Positions 41,137 to 50,167 of a stretch of 64,000 nucleotides of DNA are shown here, in pieces. A program made the translations under genes and the position numbers. Source of the stretch: Neisseria sicca (GTDB lineage: Bacteria; Pseudomonadota; Gammaproteobacteria; Burkholderiales; Neisseriaceae); assembly GCF_003044565.1 (NCBI RefSeq), contig NZ_POXG01000002.1:1-64000 (forward strand). Direction: 5' to 3'. Position 1 is the first letter of the stretch, and each line of letters opens with the position of its first letter. The notes beneath the pieces are model-generated. The model was not told the DNA's origin, did no database searches, and was given only the letters and a program-made list of their open reading frames with translations.

Positions 41137-42798
41137 CTACATCCCAGCGTAATTCGGTCCACTCGCGCCTTCGGGGCAAATCCAAGTGATGTTTTGCGTC
41201 GGGTCTTTGATGTCGCACGTTTTGCAGTGGACGCAGTTGGCGGCGTTGATTTGCAGGTGCGGACTACCGTTTTCTTCAACGATTTCGTACACACCAGCCG
41301 GACAATACCGCGTTTCGGGCGAGGCGTATTCTTTGTAGTTCACGTCTATCATCGTTTGCGGATTTTTCAGCACCAAATGGTCGGGCTGGTTTTCTTCGTG
41401 CGCGAGATTGGCGAGGAAGACGCTGCTTAAGCGGTCGAAGGTCAATACACCGTCGGGTTTCGGATAATCAATCGGCTTGCACGCGGCGGCTTTTTTGAGC
41501 TGCTCGTTGTCTTTGCCGTGATGTTTCAAGGTCCACGGAGCTTTGCCTCTGAAAATCATCTGATCGATGCCGGTATAGATTGAGCCGAGGTAAACGCCCC
41601 ATTTGAATGACGGACGGACATTACGCGCGGCGTAAAGCTCTTGATACAGCCAGCTTTTTTCGAAACGTTGCTGATAATCCGCCGCTTCTTTGCCGCTGTC
41701 GAAACCCTCCGCTTCTTCAAGGTTTTCCAACAAGGGGAACACTGCTTCGGCGGCGAGCATGGCGGATTTCATCGCGGTATGAATGCCTTTGATGCGCGGC
41801 ATATTGAGGAAACCCGCCGCATCGCCGATTAAAACGCCACCCTTGAACGAGAGCTTCGGCAGGCTTTGCAGACCGCCTTCAATCAGCGAACGCGCGCCGT
41901 AAGCAATGCGGCGGCCGCCTTCGAAGGTTTTACGGATTTCGGGATGGGTTTTGAAACGTTGGAACTCTTCAAACGGCGACAGATAAGGATTTTGATAATC
42001 CAAACCGACCACAAAGCCGACGGCGACTTTGTTGTCGTCGAAATGGTAAACAAACGCGCCGCCGTAGGTTTGACTGTCGAGCGGCCAGCCCGCGCTGTGT
42101 ACCACCAAACCGGGCTGATGTTTTTCAGACGACACTTCCCAAATCTCTTTGATGCCCAAGCCGTAAGTTTGCGGCTGGCTGTTTTGGTCGAGTTGGAAAC
42201 GTTCGATGACTTGTTTGGAAAGCGAACCGCGGCAACCTTCGGCAAACAAGGTTTGCTGCGCCCAAAGCTCCATGCCGGGCTGGAAACTGTCGGTCGGCTC
42301 GCCGTCTTTGCCGATACCCATATTGCCGGTCGCAATGCCTTTGACCGAACCATCTTCGTGATACAGCACTTCGGCAGCGGCAAAGCCCGGATAGATTTCC
42401 ACGCCCATATTTTCCGCCTGCTCCGCCAACCAGCGCACGACTTCGCCCAAGCTGACGATGTAGTTGCCATGATTGTCGAAATTGGGAGTAACCGGCAGAT
42501 TGAACGCCTTTTTCTCCGTCAGGAACAACACTTTGTCCTGCGTTACCGCACGCGTCAGCGGCGCGCCTTTTTCTTTCCAGTCGGGAATCAGCTCATTCAG
42601 CGCAATCGGATCAATGACCGCCCCCGCCAGCGAATGCGCGCCCGCCTCCGAACCCTTCTCCACCACGCAAACGCTGATTTCGCGCCCGTTTTTTTCGGCA
42701 AGCTGCTTGAGTTTGATGGCGGCGGACAAACCCGACGGGCCTGCGCCGACAATCACGACATCGTATTGCATACTGTCGCGGGTGATGGATTCTGTCAT
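41137..42798 (-). CDS. Electron transfer flavoprotein-ubiquinone oxidoreductase
   Basis: A 553-aa membrane-associated FAD and 4Fe-4S protein that passes electrons from ETF to ubiquinone. FAD dinucleotide motif VVIVGAGPSGLSAAIKL near the start, GAHSLAGAVIDP, a quinone-site region, and the C-terminal ferredoxin part RYCPAGVYEIV...NAANCVHCKTCDIKDPTQNITW. The ATG chosen follows CAGGAACCGCC; the frame runs 32 codons further but without a start signal. No etfAB genes are in the window. A DUS inside the gene reads VSSEKH. Confidence 0.95.
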   Translation of the reverse strand: MTESITRDSMQYDVVIVGAGPSGLSAAIKLKQLAEKNGREISVCVVEKGSEAGAHSLAGAVIDPIALNELIPDWKEKGAPLTRAVTQDKVLFLTEKKAFNLPVTPNFDNHGNYIVSLGEVVRWLAEQAENMGVEIYPGFAAAEVLYHEDGSVKGIATGNMGIGKDGEPTDSFQPGMELWAQQTLFAEGCRGSLSKQVIERFQLDQNSQPQTYGLGIKEIWEVSSEKHQPGLVVHSAGWPLDSQTYGGAFVYHFDDNKVAVGFVVGLDYQNPYLSPFEEFQRFKTHPEIRKTFEGGRRIAYGARSLIEGGLQSLPKLSFKGGVLIGDAAGFLNMPRIKGIHTAMKSAMLAAEAVFPLLENLEEAEGFDSGKEAADYQQRFEKSWLYQELYAARNVRPSFKWGVYLGSIYTGIDQMIFRGKAPWTLKHHGKDNEQLKKAAACKPIDYPKPDGVLTFDRLSSVFLANLAHEENQPDHLVLKNPQTMIDVNYKEYASPETRYCPAGVYEIVEENGSPHLQINAANCVHCKTCDIKDPTQNITWICPEGASGPNYAGM

Positions 42799-42874
42799 GG
42801 CGGTTCCTGTATGTTTATTATTGAATTGCAAACCCGTGATTATACAACGGGAACATATAGTTACCAAATACAAC

Positions 42875-42919
42875 AAAGGTCGTCTGAAAACCATATTTTC
42901 GGTTTTCAGACGACCTTTT
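42875..42919 (-). terminator. Inverted DUS pair after dsbB
   Basis: AAAGGTCGTCTGAAAACC and GGTTTTCAGACGACCTTT with a 9-base loop. Confidence 0.85.
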
Positions 42920-42930
42920 CATCTTTACTG

Positions 42931-43416
42931 TTATTTGGTTTTAAACCAGGCGAACCACACCAATACAATTACAAAACCGAAATAGGCGATGCTCCAGTAC
43001 GGCAATGCAATGCCCAGCAGATAGTCCGGCACGGCACAATCGCCAAAGCCACGCACAATCGGTTCAAACCAGTCAAACAGCGGCCAGTCTTTTAAACGGA
43101 AAGTCCACGGCGCCCCGCAGGACGGCGCACTGCCGGGCGGCAGGCTTTGCAGCCACAATTGATAGGCAGCAACGCCCGCGCCATACACCGCTGGCACACT
43201 GACCAACAAGGCGCTAAACAGCCTGCTCAACTTAGAAGCCTGACGGGAAAAGGCTGCTGCCAAAGCCACCAACCCGACCGCCAAAACCGACAAACGCTGC
43301 AAAATACACAAAACGCAGGGATCCATCCCCAAAACATATTGCGAGACAAACGACCCGCAGGCAGCCAAGATCGATAAAACAACCAGAAAAAAGATAGTTT
43401 TTCTAAAAAAATTCAT
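42931..43416 (-). CDS. dsbB: Disulfide bond formation protein B
   Basis: A 161-aa inner membrane protein that reoxidises DsbA and hands electrons to quinone. Four membrane segments; first periplasmic Cys pair in PCVLC (Cys34, Cys37), the second pair in SAPSCGAPW and GFGDCAVPD. The QR following CVLC (CILQRLS) is the usual quinone-site Arg. Typical length. It lies between the ETF-QO gene and dnaN with no functional link. Confidence 0.95.
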   Translation of the reverse strand: MNFFRKTIFFLVVLSILAACGSFVSQYVLGMDPCVLCILQRLSVLAVGLVALAAAFSRQASKLSRLFSALLVSVPAVYGAGVAAYQLWLQSLPPGSAPSCGAPWTFRLKDWPLFDWFEPIVRGFGDCAVPDYLLGIALPYWSIAYFGFVIVLVWFAWFKTK

Positions 43417-43475
43417 AACCTTAAACTTTCCAATTATTCAGACGACCTTTTACCGATTTCAAAACAACTGCCGCA

Positions 43476-44579
43476 TCAGATGCGCATCGGCATGACGATG
43501 TATTTGAAGTTCGGATTATTCGGCACGGTAAACAAGGTCGAGCGGTTGGCATCGCCGAAGGCAAGCTGCATATCGTCGGAATGGATGTTGCGCAACACGT
43601 CCATCAGATAGCCGATGTTGAAACCGACTTCGAGTTCGCCGCCTTGGTAGGCGATCTCGAGTTCTTCGCGGGCTTCTTCCTGCTCGTTGTTGCTGCACAC
43701 GACACTCAAGAGGCCTGGTTGCAGGAACAGGCGCGCGCCGCGGAATTTTTCGTTGGCAAGGATGGCGGCACGTTCAAGCGCGCCCAAAAGTTGGGTACGG
43801 GAAACGAGGAAGATTTTGTCGTTGTCCAGCGGGATGACGCGGTTGAAATCGGGGAATTTACCGTCGATGACTTTGCTGACGATGGTCGTACCGTTGCATT
43901 GGAAGCGTACTTGGTTGTTGAGCAATTCGACGCTGATGGGTTCGGACGGGTTGTTCAGCAGTTTGAAGAGTTCCAAAACGGTTTTGCGCGGCAGGATGAC
44001 TTCGGTTTTTGGCAATTCGGCTTCGATTTGGCTGGCGGCGTAGGCAAGGCGGTGACCGTCGGTGGCAACGAGGCGCAGTTGGTTACCTTCAACCTGCATC
44101 AGCAAGCCGTTGAGGTAGTAGCGGATGTCTTGCACTGCCATGCTGTATTGGACTTGCGAAAGCATGGTTTTGAAGGTTTCTTGCGACAGGGAAAACGCGG
44201 CGCTGATGTCTTCGCCGACGCTCATCAGCGGGAAGTCTTCGGCAGGCAGAGTTTGCAGGGCGAAGCGTGATTTGCCTGCACGCAGGGTCAGGCGGTTGTC
44301 TGCCCAGTCTAGCGAAACGATGGCGCTGTCGGGCAAAGCGCGCAGGATGTCTTGGAATTTTTTGGCGTTGGTGGTGATGCGGAAATCGCCCGCCTGACTT
44401 TCCGGGCCGGCTGTGTTGATTTGGATTTCCAAGTCGGTCGCCAAAAGTTTGGTTTGACCGTCTTTGCTTTCGAGCAAGACGTTAGAAAGGATGGGCAGGG
44501 TATGGCGGCGTTCGACGATACCGGTAACGGCTTGCAGCGGCTTGAGCAGACTGTCGCGGTCGGCTTGTAAAATCAGCAT
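43476..44579 (-). CDS. dnaN: DNA polymerase III beta subunit (sliding clamp)
   Basis: A 367-aa ring-forming processivity factor with three similar clamp domains of about 120 residues. Start MLILQADRDSLLKPLQAVTGIVERRHTLPILSN is diagnostic, and the C-terminus ends in the conserved YIVMPMRI. The ATG follows AAGGAATTGACC; the TTG two codons earlier is not needed. It is downstream of dnaA on the same strand, as usual at bacterial origins. Confidence 0.97.
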   Translation of the reverse strand: MLILQADRDSLLKPLQAVTGIVERRHTLPILSNVLLESKDGQTKLLATDLEIQINTAGPESQAGDFRITTNAKKFQDILRALPDSAIVSLDWADNRLTLRAGKSRFALQTLPAEDFPLMSVGEDISAAFSLSQETFKTMLSQVQYSMAVQDIRYYLNGLLMQVEGNQLRLVATDGHRLAYAASQIEAELPKTEVILPRKTVLELFKLLNNPSEPISVELLNNQVRFQCNGTTIVSKVIDGKFPDFNRVIPLDNDKIFLVSRTQLLGALERAAILANEKFRGARLFLQPGLLSVVCSNNEQEEAREELEIAYQGGELEVGFNIGYLMDVLRNIHSDDMQLAFGDANRSTLFTVPNNPNFKYIVMPMRI

Positions 44580-44678
44580 GGTCAATTCCTTTTGAATCGG
44601 TTATTTCGGGTGTTTTTGAATCGGGTTCGGCGTGCGCGATGAATAATGCGTCGCCGTTAAAATCAAAGTGTATTTGCG

Positions 44679-44716
44679 TTTTCAGACGACCTTTTAAGAG
44701 AGGGGTCGTCTGAAAG
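44679..44716 (-). terminator. Inverted DUS pair after dnaA
   Basis: TTTTCAGACGACCT and GGGTCGTCTGAAAG around a TTAAGAGAG loop, between dnaA and dnaN, so dnaN may need its own promoter. Confidence 0.65.
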
Positions 44717-44727
44717 CCGGTTCTGAC

Positions 44728-46278
44728 TCAGTTTTGAATCAGAATCAGGAGTTTTTCGTAATCTTGCGCCAATTCGGGATCTTCTTCGCGCAGTTTTGCT
44801 ACGGCTTTCACGCCGTGCATGACGGTCGTGTGGTCGCGTCCGCCGAACGCATCGCCGATGGACGGCAGGCTGAGGGTGGTCAGCTCTTTGGTCAGGCTCA
44901 TGGCGACTTGACGCGGACGGGCAATGTTGCGCGTGCGCTTTTTACCAAGTATATCGCTGATTTTAATACGGTAATATTTGGCAGTCGCGTCGATGATGGT
45001 GTCGGCGGTAATGATTTTGTGTTTTTCGGCGATGATGTCCTGCAAAGCCGTGCGCGCCAAATCCATGTCGATAACGGGACGATTCATAAAACGGCTGCTT
45101 GCGCTGACGCGGTTGAACGCGCCTTCCAGTTCGCGCACGTTGGAACGAATCAGGTTGGCAACAAACAATGCGGCCTCGTCTTCAATGCTGATGCCTGCCG
45201 CTTCTGCCTTTTTCTGCAAAATCGCCACGCGCATTTCCAGCTCGGGCGGCTCAAGTTCCAAAGTCAAACCCCATGAAAAACGCGATTTGAGGCGATCATC
45301 CATGCCTTCAATTTTGGCAGGCAACACGTCGCAAGTGAGAATGAGCTGTTTTTTCTCGTTGTGGAAATGGTTGTACAGATAGAAGAATTCTTCCATCGTA
45401 CGGTCTTTGCCTTTGATGAACTGGATGTCGTCGATAATCAGCAGGTCGTATTGTTTGTATTGCTGCTTGAACACATCGTAAGTGTTGTTGCGCACCGCCT
45501 TCATAAAGCTGCGGATATAGTCGTCTGAATGCATATAGCGCACTTTGGCATCAGGACGGTTTTTCAGCAGTTCGTTGCCGATGGCCTGCACCAAGTGGGT
45601 TTTACCCAAACCCGTGCTGCCGTACAGGAAAAACGGGTTGTAACCCTGCCCCGGATTCTCCGCAATCGCTTGGGCGGCGGCTGCGGCAAGGCGGTTGCCT
45701 TTACCTTCGACCAAGGTATCGAATGTGTAGTCGCGCGACAGATTGGTTTGCTCGTAACGCGCTTCTTCCGCATCGCGCTGCGCTTCCGTTTTGGCTTTGG
45801 CAACAACTTTGGATTCTGCGGGCGCAGCGGCAGGATGCTTGTTTTCGTGCGGCAGATTTTTCATGCGCTGCGCCAAAATGTCCGCCGCTGTTTTCGCAAC
45901 GGAGGGCTTGTCTGCATTTTCAGACGACGTCTCGTCCGAAAAAGATTCTTGCGCGTCCGCTTTCGGCATTTCTTCCGTCAACGCGGTGTGTTCGGACGCA
46001 ACCGCCTCCGCATTTTCCGCCATTTCATAATGCTGCCCAGCACCCGCCTTAAACGCAAAAGCAGCTTGCAGCGGAGCCAATTCCGCACGCACCACTTCAA
46101 TTTTGGCGGCAAACTGGCTTTTGAGCATATTGCAGGCAAATTGGTTTTTACCGTAAACCACCCACACGCCGTTTTCCTCGCCCACCGTCAAGGGCGCAAT
46201 CCATTGCGCGAACTGCCCGGCAGGCAAAATATCGTGAAGTCGGCGGAGGCACTGCGGCCAAAATTCTGCTAGCGTCAT
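44728..46278 (-). CDS. dnaA: Chromosomal replication initiator DnaA
   Basis: A 516-aa AAA+ initiator that binds 9-bp DnaA boxes. Domain I (WPQCLRRLHDILPAGQFAQWIAPL), a long variable domain II (about residues 90-180), domain III with Walker A LYGSTGLGKTH and Walker B LLIIDDIQF, and domain IV with the signature ARPRQVAMSLTKELTTLSLPSIGDAFGGRDHTTVMH. The ATG at MTLAEFW is chosen by homology; the longer frame upstream runs into the origin. The Shine-Dalgarno is weak. Confidence 0.97.
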   Translation of the reverse strand: MTLAEFWPQCLRRLHDILPAGQFAQWIAPLTVGEENGVWVVYGKNQFACNMLKSQFAAKIEVVRAELAPLQAAFAFKAGAGQHYEMAENAEAVASEHTALTEEMPKADAQESFSDETSSENADKPSVAKTAADILAQRMKNLPHENKHPAAAPAESKVVAKAKTEAQRDAEEARYEQTNLSRDYTFDTLVEGKGNRLAAAAAQAIAENPGQGYNPFFLYGSTGLGKTHLVQAIGNELLKNRPDAKVRYMHSDDYIRSFMKAVRNNTYDVFKQQYKQYDLLIIDDIQFIKGKDRTMEEFFYLYNHFHNEKKQLILTCDVLPAKIEGMDDRLKSRFSWGLTLELEPPELEMRVAILQKKAEAAGISIEDEAALFVANLIRSNVRELEGAFNRVSASSRFMNRPVIDMDLARTALQDIIAEKHKIITADTIIDATAKYYRIKISDILGKKRTRNIARPRQVAMSLTKELTTLSLPSIGDAFGGRDHTTVMHGVKAVAKLREEDPELAQDYEKLLILIQN

Positions 46279-46703
46279 GAATAAGCTCGAGTCGTGGAAA
46301 TCGTTGGAAAGAAACGGAGAAAAACCGTCGGAAATTGCAGCCCTTGAAAATGCGGTTTCAGCCCGAGGGGAAAAGTGTCGCAAATACCGCACAAACCCTA
46401 TCCGCCAAACCGAACGTCGTCTGAAAATACAATTAAATTATTTTCGGAAAATCATCACGATAAATCCGTATCAACATTTTCAGACGACCTATCGCCCGGC
46501 AAAGGGACAGGAATTGCCGATTATACCCACTCCGACCAACTTTATCCACAACCCGCCGGAAATTTTATCCACAAAGTGCCGCGCAAATCCGCAAACCGAA
46601 TCACCCCGCGCGCCATATCCATTTACTCAACCGAGATTGACAAAAGATGAAAATTAGAGTGTAATTCACGGTTTATTTATCTACCGATTTTTTAGGAAAC
46701 ATC
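46279..46703. other. Candidate replication origin (oriC), dnaA-rpmH spacer
   Basis: Two perfect DnaA boxes TTATCCACA, at 46542-46550 and 46565-46573, lie in the same direction 23 bases apart. A one-mismatch site TTATACCCA is at 46521-46529. An AT-rich stretch with AATTAAATTATTTTCGG is at about 46431-46450. The place between divergent dnaA and rpmH is the usual origin site. Two DUS are also present. Confidence 0.7.
46637..46665 (+). promoter_or_regulatory. rpmH-rnpA promoter
   Basis: TTGACA at 46637-46642, exactly 17 bases, then TGTAAT at 46660-46665. It starts 64 bases downstream of the second DnaA box. Confidence 0.8.
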
Positions 46704-46838
46704 ATGAAACGCACTTATCAACCTTCCGTTACCAAACGCAAACGTACCCACGGCTTCCTGGTTCGCTCCAAAACTCGCGGTGGTCGCGCAGTATTGGCAG
46801 CCCGTCGCGCCAAAGGCCGCAAACGCTTGGCAGTGTAA
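46704..46838 (+). CDS. rpmH: Ribosomal protein bL34
   Basis: A 44-aa basic protein of the large ribosomal subunit: [18 protein letters not shown], then [20 protein letters not shown] and the tail RKRLAV, a full match to L34. ATG 8 bases after TTAGGAAACATC. The rnpA start lies two bases past its stop codon, an arrangement conserved in many bacteria. Confidence 0.98.
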   Translation: MKRTYQPSVTKRKRTHGFLVRSKTRGGRAVLAARRAKGRKRLAV

Positions 46839-46840
46839 TT

Positions 46841-47179
46841 TTGGACTACCGCTTCGGAAAGCAGTACCGCTTATTAAAAACGGATGATTTTTCATCCGTT
46901 TTTGCGTTCAAAAACCGGCGCAGCCGCGATTTGCTGCAAGTTTCCCAATCTGCCGACAACGGATTGAACCATCCGCGGCTCGGCTTGGTCGTCAGCAAAA
47001 AAACAGCGAAACGCGCGCATGACCGCAACTATATGAAGCGCGTCATCCGCGATTGGTTCAGACTGAACAAAAACAGCCTGCCGCCGCATGATTTCGTCGT
47101 ACGCGTCCGTTTGGCATTCAACCGGCAAAACGCGGTCGAAGCGCGACACCAATTGGCGCAACTCATGCGCAAACGCTGA
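46841..47179 (+). CDS. rnpA: Ribonuclease P protein component
   Basis: A 112-aa basic protein that with RNase P RNA trims tRNA 5' ends. The start [19 protein letters not shown] and the family signature [18 protein letters not shown] are present. The only start consistent with homology is the TTG two bases after rpmH, so translation is probably coupled. It ends soon after the LAQLMRKR helix, somewhat shorter than I remember for the meningococcal protein. The stop overlaps the ATG of yidD. Confidence 0.95.
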   Translation: MDYRFGKQYRLLKTDDFSSVFAFKNRRSRDLLQVSQSADNGLNHPRLGLVVSKKTAKRAHDRNYMKRVIRDWFRLNKNSLPPHDFVVRVRLAFNRQNAVEARHQLAQLMRKR

Positions 47180-47400
47180 TGAATACCCTATTGTCCAAAT
47201 TCATCCTCGCGCTGATACGTTTTTACCAATACGCCATCAGCCCGCTGATACCGCCACGCTGCCGCTATACCCCGACCTGTTCGCAATATGCGGTCGAAGC
47301 CGTCAAAAAATACGGCGCATTTAAAGGCGGCTGGCTTGCTCTCAAACGCATCGCCCGCTGCCACCCCTTCGGCGGACACGGACACGACCCCGTCCCGTAA
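47179..47400 (+). CDS. yidD: Membrane protein insertion efficiency factor YidD
   Basis: A 73-aa protein with the DUF37/YidD pattern: [55 protein letters not shown], including three conserved cysteines. It overlaps rnpA and precedes yidC, the gene it functionally assists at the inner membrane. Confidence 0.96.
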   Translation: MNTLLSKFILALIRFYQYAISPLIPPRCRYTPTCSQYAVEAVKKYGAFKGGWLALKRIARCHPFGGHGHDPVP

Positions 47401-47450
47401 TCCGAATCATTCGGATAACTTGATTTCCTTTAATTTCCCGTCGGTTTCTA

Positions 47451-47466
47451 TATAATGCCGTCTGAA
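47451..47466 (+). promoter_or_regulatory. TATAAT overlapping a meningococcal-dialect DUS, upstream of yidC
   Basis: TATAAT at 47451-47456 runs into ATGCCGTCTGAA at 47455-47466, the only ATG-type uptake sequence I see in the window. A good -35 is not evident. It is 47 bases before the yidC ATG. Confidence 0.55.
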
Positions 47467-47512
47467 GCAGTTTTCATCTCTATTACATACCCGTCAATTC
47501 CAGGAATCTCTT

Positions 47513-49156
47513 ATGGATTTTAAAAGACTAGTGGCATTTTTTGCCATCTCGCTGGCAATCTTTGCCGGCTGGGAACATTTCTTCCCCAGCCCAAAACCCA
47601 ATCCGGCACAACAAGCCGCGCAGCAACAGCAGCAAACCGCAGCAACCGCTGCCGCTGAAGCCGCACTCGCCCCCGCAACGCCGATTACCGTAACGACCGA
47701 CACCGTCAAAGCCGTCATCGACGAAAAAAGCGGCGACCTGCGTCAAATGACCCTGCTCAAATACAAAGCAAATGGCGACGAAAACAAAGCATTCACCCTG
47801 TTTAACGACAGCAAAGAATACACCTACGTCGCCCAATCCGAGCTTTTGGATGCACAAGGTAACAACATCCTGAAAGGCGTCAACTTTACCGCAGCGCAAA
47901 AAGAATACAGCCTCAACGGCGACAAAGTCGAAGTCCGCCTGAGCGCGCCTGAAACAAACGGACTGAAAATCGACAAAGTCTATACCTTTACCAAAGACAG
48001 CTACCTCGTCAACGTCCGTTTCGACATCACCAACACCAGCGGCAAGCCCGCCAACCTGAGCGCGGACTACCGCATCGTACGCGACCACAGCGAACCCGAA
48101 GGTCAAGGCTACTTTACCCGCTCTTTCGTCGGCCCCGTCGTTTACACTCCTGAAGACAAATTCCAAAAAGTCAGCTTCTCCGACTTGGACGACGATGCCA
48201 AATCAGGCAAAAACGAAGCCGAATACGCCCGCAAAACCCAAACCGGCTGGCTCGGCATGATTGAACACCACTTCATGTCCACCTGGATCCTCCAGCCTAA
48301 AGGCGGACAAAGCGTTTGCGCCGCAGGCGACTGCCGTATCGACATCAAACGCCGCAACGACAACCTCTACAGCGCCAGCGTCAGCGTTCCCCTTGCCGCC
48401 ATCCAAAATGGCGCGAAAGCCGAAGCCTCCATCAACCTCTACGCCGGCCCGCAGACCACATCCGTCATCGCAAACATCGCCGACAACCTGCAACTGGCAA
48501 AAGACTACGGCAAAGTACACTGGTTCGCATCGCCGCTCTTCTGGCTTCTGAACCAACTGCACAACATCATCGGCAACTGGGGCTGGGCAATCGTCGTTTT
48601 GACCATCATCGTCAAAGCCGTACTCTACCCGCTGACCAACGCGTCCTACCGCTCGATGGCAAAAATGCGCGCCGCCGCGCCCAAACTGCAAGCCATCAAA
48701 GAGAAATACGGCGACGACCGTATAGCGCAACAGCAAGCCATGATGCAGCTTTACAAAGACGAAAAAATCAACCCACTGGGCGGCTGTCTGCCTATGTTGT
48801 TGCAAATCCCCGTCTTCATCGGCTTGTACTGGGCATTGTTCGCCTCCGTAGAATTGCGTCAAGCTCCTTGGCTGGGCTGGATTACCGACCTTAGCCGCTC
48901 CGACCCCTACTACATCCTGCCCGTAATTATGGCGGTAACGATGTTTGCCCAAACATTCCTCAACCCGCCGCCGACCGACCCGATGCAGGCAAAAATGATG
49001 AAAGTCATGCCACTGGTTTTCTCAGCCATGTTCTTCTTCTTCCCTGCCGGTTTGGTACTTTACTGGGTAGTCAACAACCTCCTGACCATCGCCCAACAAT
49101 GGCACATCAACCGCAGCATCGACAAACAACGCGCCCAAGGCGAAGTGGTTTCCTAA
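47513..49156 (+). CDS. yidC: Membrane protein insertase YidC
   Basis: A 547-aa inner membrane insertase. An N-terminal membrane anchor (residues 4-20) leads into a large periplasmic beta domain (about 50-330), then five membrane segments with the conserved WFASPLFWLLNQLHNIIGNWGWAIVVLTIIVK, LGGCLPMLLQIPVFIGLYWAL and FFPAGLVLYWVVNN. Gram-negative length. ATG after GGAATCTCTT. It ends at a DUS terminator shared with the convergent DUF1963 gene. Confidence 0.97.
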   Translation: MDFKRLVAFFAISLAIFAGWEHFFPSPKPNPAQQAAQQQQQTAATAAAEAALAPATPITVTTDTVKAVIDEKSGDLRQMTLLKYKANGDENKAFTLFNDSKEYTYVAQSELLDAQGNNILKGVNFTAAQKEYSLNGDKVEVRLSAPETNGLKIDKVYTFTKDSYLVNVRFDITNTSGKPANLSADYRIVRDHSEPEGQGYFTRSFVGPVVYTPEDKFQKVSFSDLDDDAKSGKNEAEYARKTQTGWLGMIEHHFMSTWILQPKGGQSVCAAGDCRIDIKRRNDNLYSASVSVPLAAIQNGAKAEASINLYAGPQTTSVIANIADNLQLAKDYGKVHWFASPLFWLLNQLHNIIGNWGWAIVVLTIIVKAVLYPLTNASYRSMAKMRAAAPKLQAIKEKYGDDRIAQQQAMMQLYKDEKINPLGGCLPMLLQIPVFIGLYWALFASVELRQAPWLGWITDLSRSDPYYILPVIMAVTMFAQTFLNPPPTDPMQAKMMKVMPLVFSAMFFFFPAGLVLYWVVNNLLTIAQQWHINRSIDKQRAQGEVVS

Positions 49157-49173
49157 CAGCGGTTTGACACACT

Positions 49174-49212
49174 AAAAAGGTCGTCTGAAAACTTAATTTC
49201 AGACGACCTTTT
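49174..49212. terminator. Inverted DUS pair, bidirectional
   Basis: AAAAGGTCGTCTGAAA and TTTCAGACGACCTTTT with a 6-base loop between convergent yidC and the DUF1963 gene. Confidence 0.85.
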
Positions 49213-49249
49213 CGTTTGGGAACGTCACAAAACTTGATTGATTGGACAT

Positions 49250-49966
49250 TCAGCAACAATCAAACACAAATGCCAAACGGCTGAAATCACGTTTAGCCAA
49301 ATCTTCGGGCGTAATGAAGAAATTCGCTACGCCAGAATCGCCCCACATCAGTTTTCCGGTACGGTGGTCTTTTTCATTGATATCAGTGTCTAATTGCAGC
49401 AGCAGGATGTATTTGCGCCAGTCGGAATAAGTGATGGTAGCAGGATCGTCAAAATCGGCTTTTTCGTCATACTCAATAAACGGGTCGCCCTGAAGAAAAA
49501 TCGGAGAACCGCCAATTTTATGTCCTTGAAATTTATTGAAATCTTCATCCTCCTCTTCTTCACTTGCCGCTTGGAAAATCAGCGGAAATTCACCGGAAAA
49601 CGGCAGACATTCAGAATCGGTTGCCTGATAAGCGGAAAAATCGGTTTGCAATTCGCTCTCGGGCAACAGTTCGGGATAGTACATGATACGCCAACCGGTT
49701 TGTTCCGACAGGTTTTCAAAGTCGTAGCCTAAGCCGTAATCCAGCCCATCAACAAAAACTTGCAAGATGCCGCGTTCAGGGAAACCAGGCAACAGCGGCA
49801 CTTCGGCAAAGTTGATTTGCGCCACCAAGGTCAACGGATGATTTTTCTCTGCGTGATACGGGTATTCGGCGTTTTTTGGCAAGTAGGGCTTACCGCCGAC
49901 TTTGCTTTGATAAGGCGTGGTGGCGGCGGCTTCGCCCAATGTGAAGCGGACGGTAGGACGGTACAT
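49250..49966 (-). CDS. DUF1963 (YwqG-like) protein
   Basis: A 238-aa cytoplasmic acidic protein of the DUF1963 family. Pattern seen: SKVGGKPYLPKNAEYPY near the start, LVAQINFAEVPLLPGFPERGILQVFV, then KIGGSPIFLQGDP and the LLLQLDTDINEKD...MWGDSGVANFFI ending. The family has no established biochemical role that I know of and is sometimes found beside toxin-immunity genes, but nothing of that kind is adjacent here. Confidence 0.9.
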   Translation of the reverse strand: MYRPTVRFTLGEAAATTPYQSKVGGKPYLPKNAEYPYHAEKNHPLTLVAQINFAEVPLLPGFPERGILQVFVDGLDYGLGYDFENLSEQTGWRIMYYPELLPESELQTDFSAYQATDSECLPFSGEFPLIFQAASEEEEDEDFNKFQGHKIGGSPIFLQGDPFIEYDEKADFDDPATITYSDWRKYILLLQLDTDINEKDHRTGKLMWGDSGVANFFITPEDLAKRDFSRLAFVFDCC

Positions 49967-50117
49967 GAGTTTCTCCTATCGGATAGAAAGTATTGAATGG
50001 AATAAATTATATCGGATTAAATCAATGTTTACCTGAAATCTCCGAGAGGTCGTCTGAAAGCATAAACTTGCTCAACTAGAGTACGCTTTTGAAATACTCC
50101 GCCCTTCCTATCAATAT

Positions 50118-50157
50118 AAAAAGGTCGTCTGAAAACTTAATTTCCGACGACCTTTTA
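50118..50157 (-). terminator. Inverted DUS pair after sspB, one arm mutated
   Basis: AAAAGGTCGTCTGAAA faces TTTCCGACGACCTTTT; one base (A to C) departs from the uptake consensus while the stem stays almost intact. Confidence 0.75.
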
Positions 50158-50167
50158 CATTTCCAAC

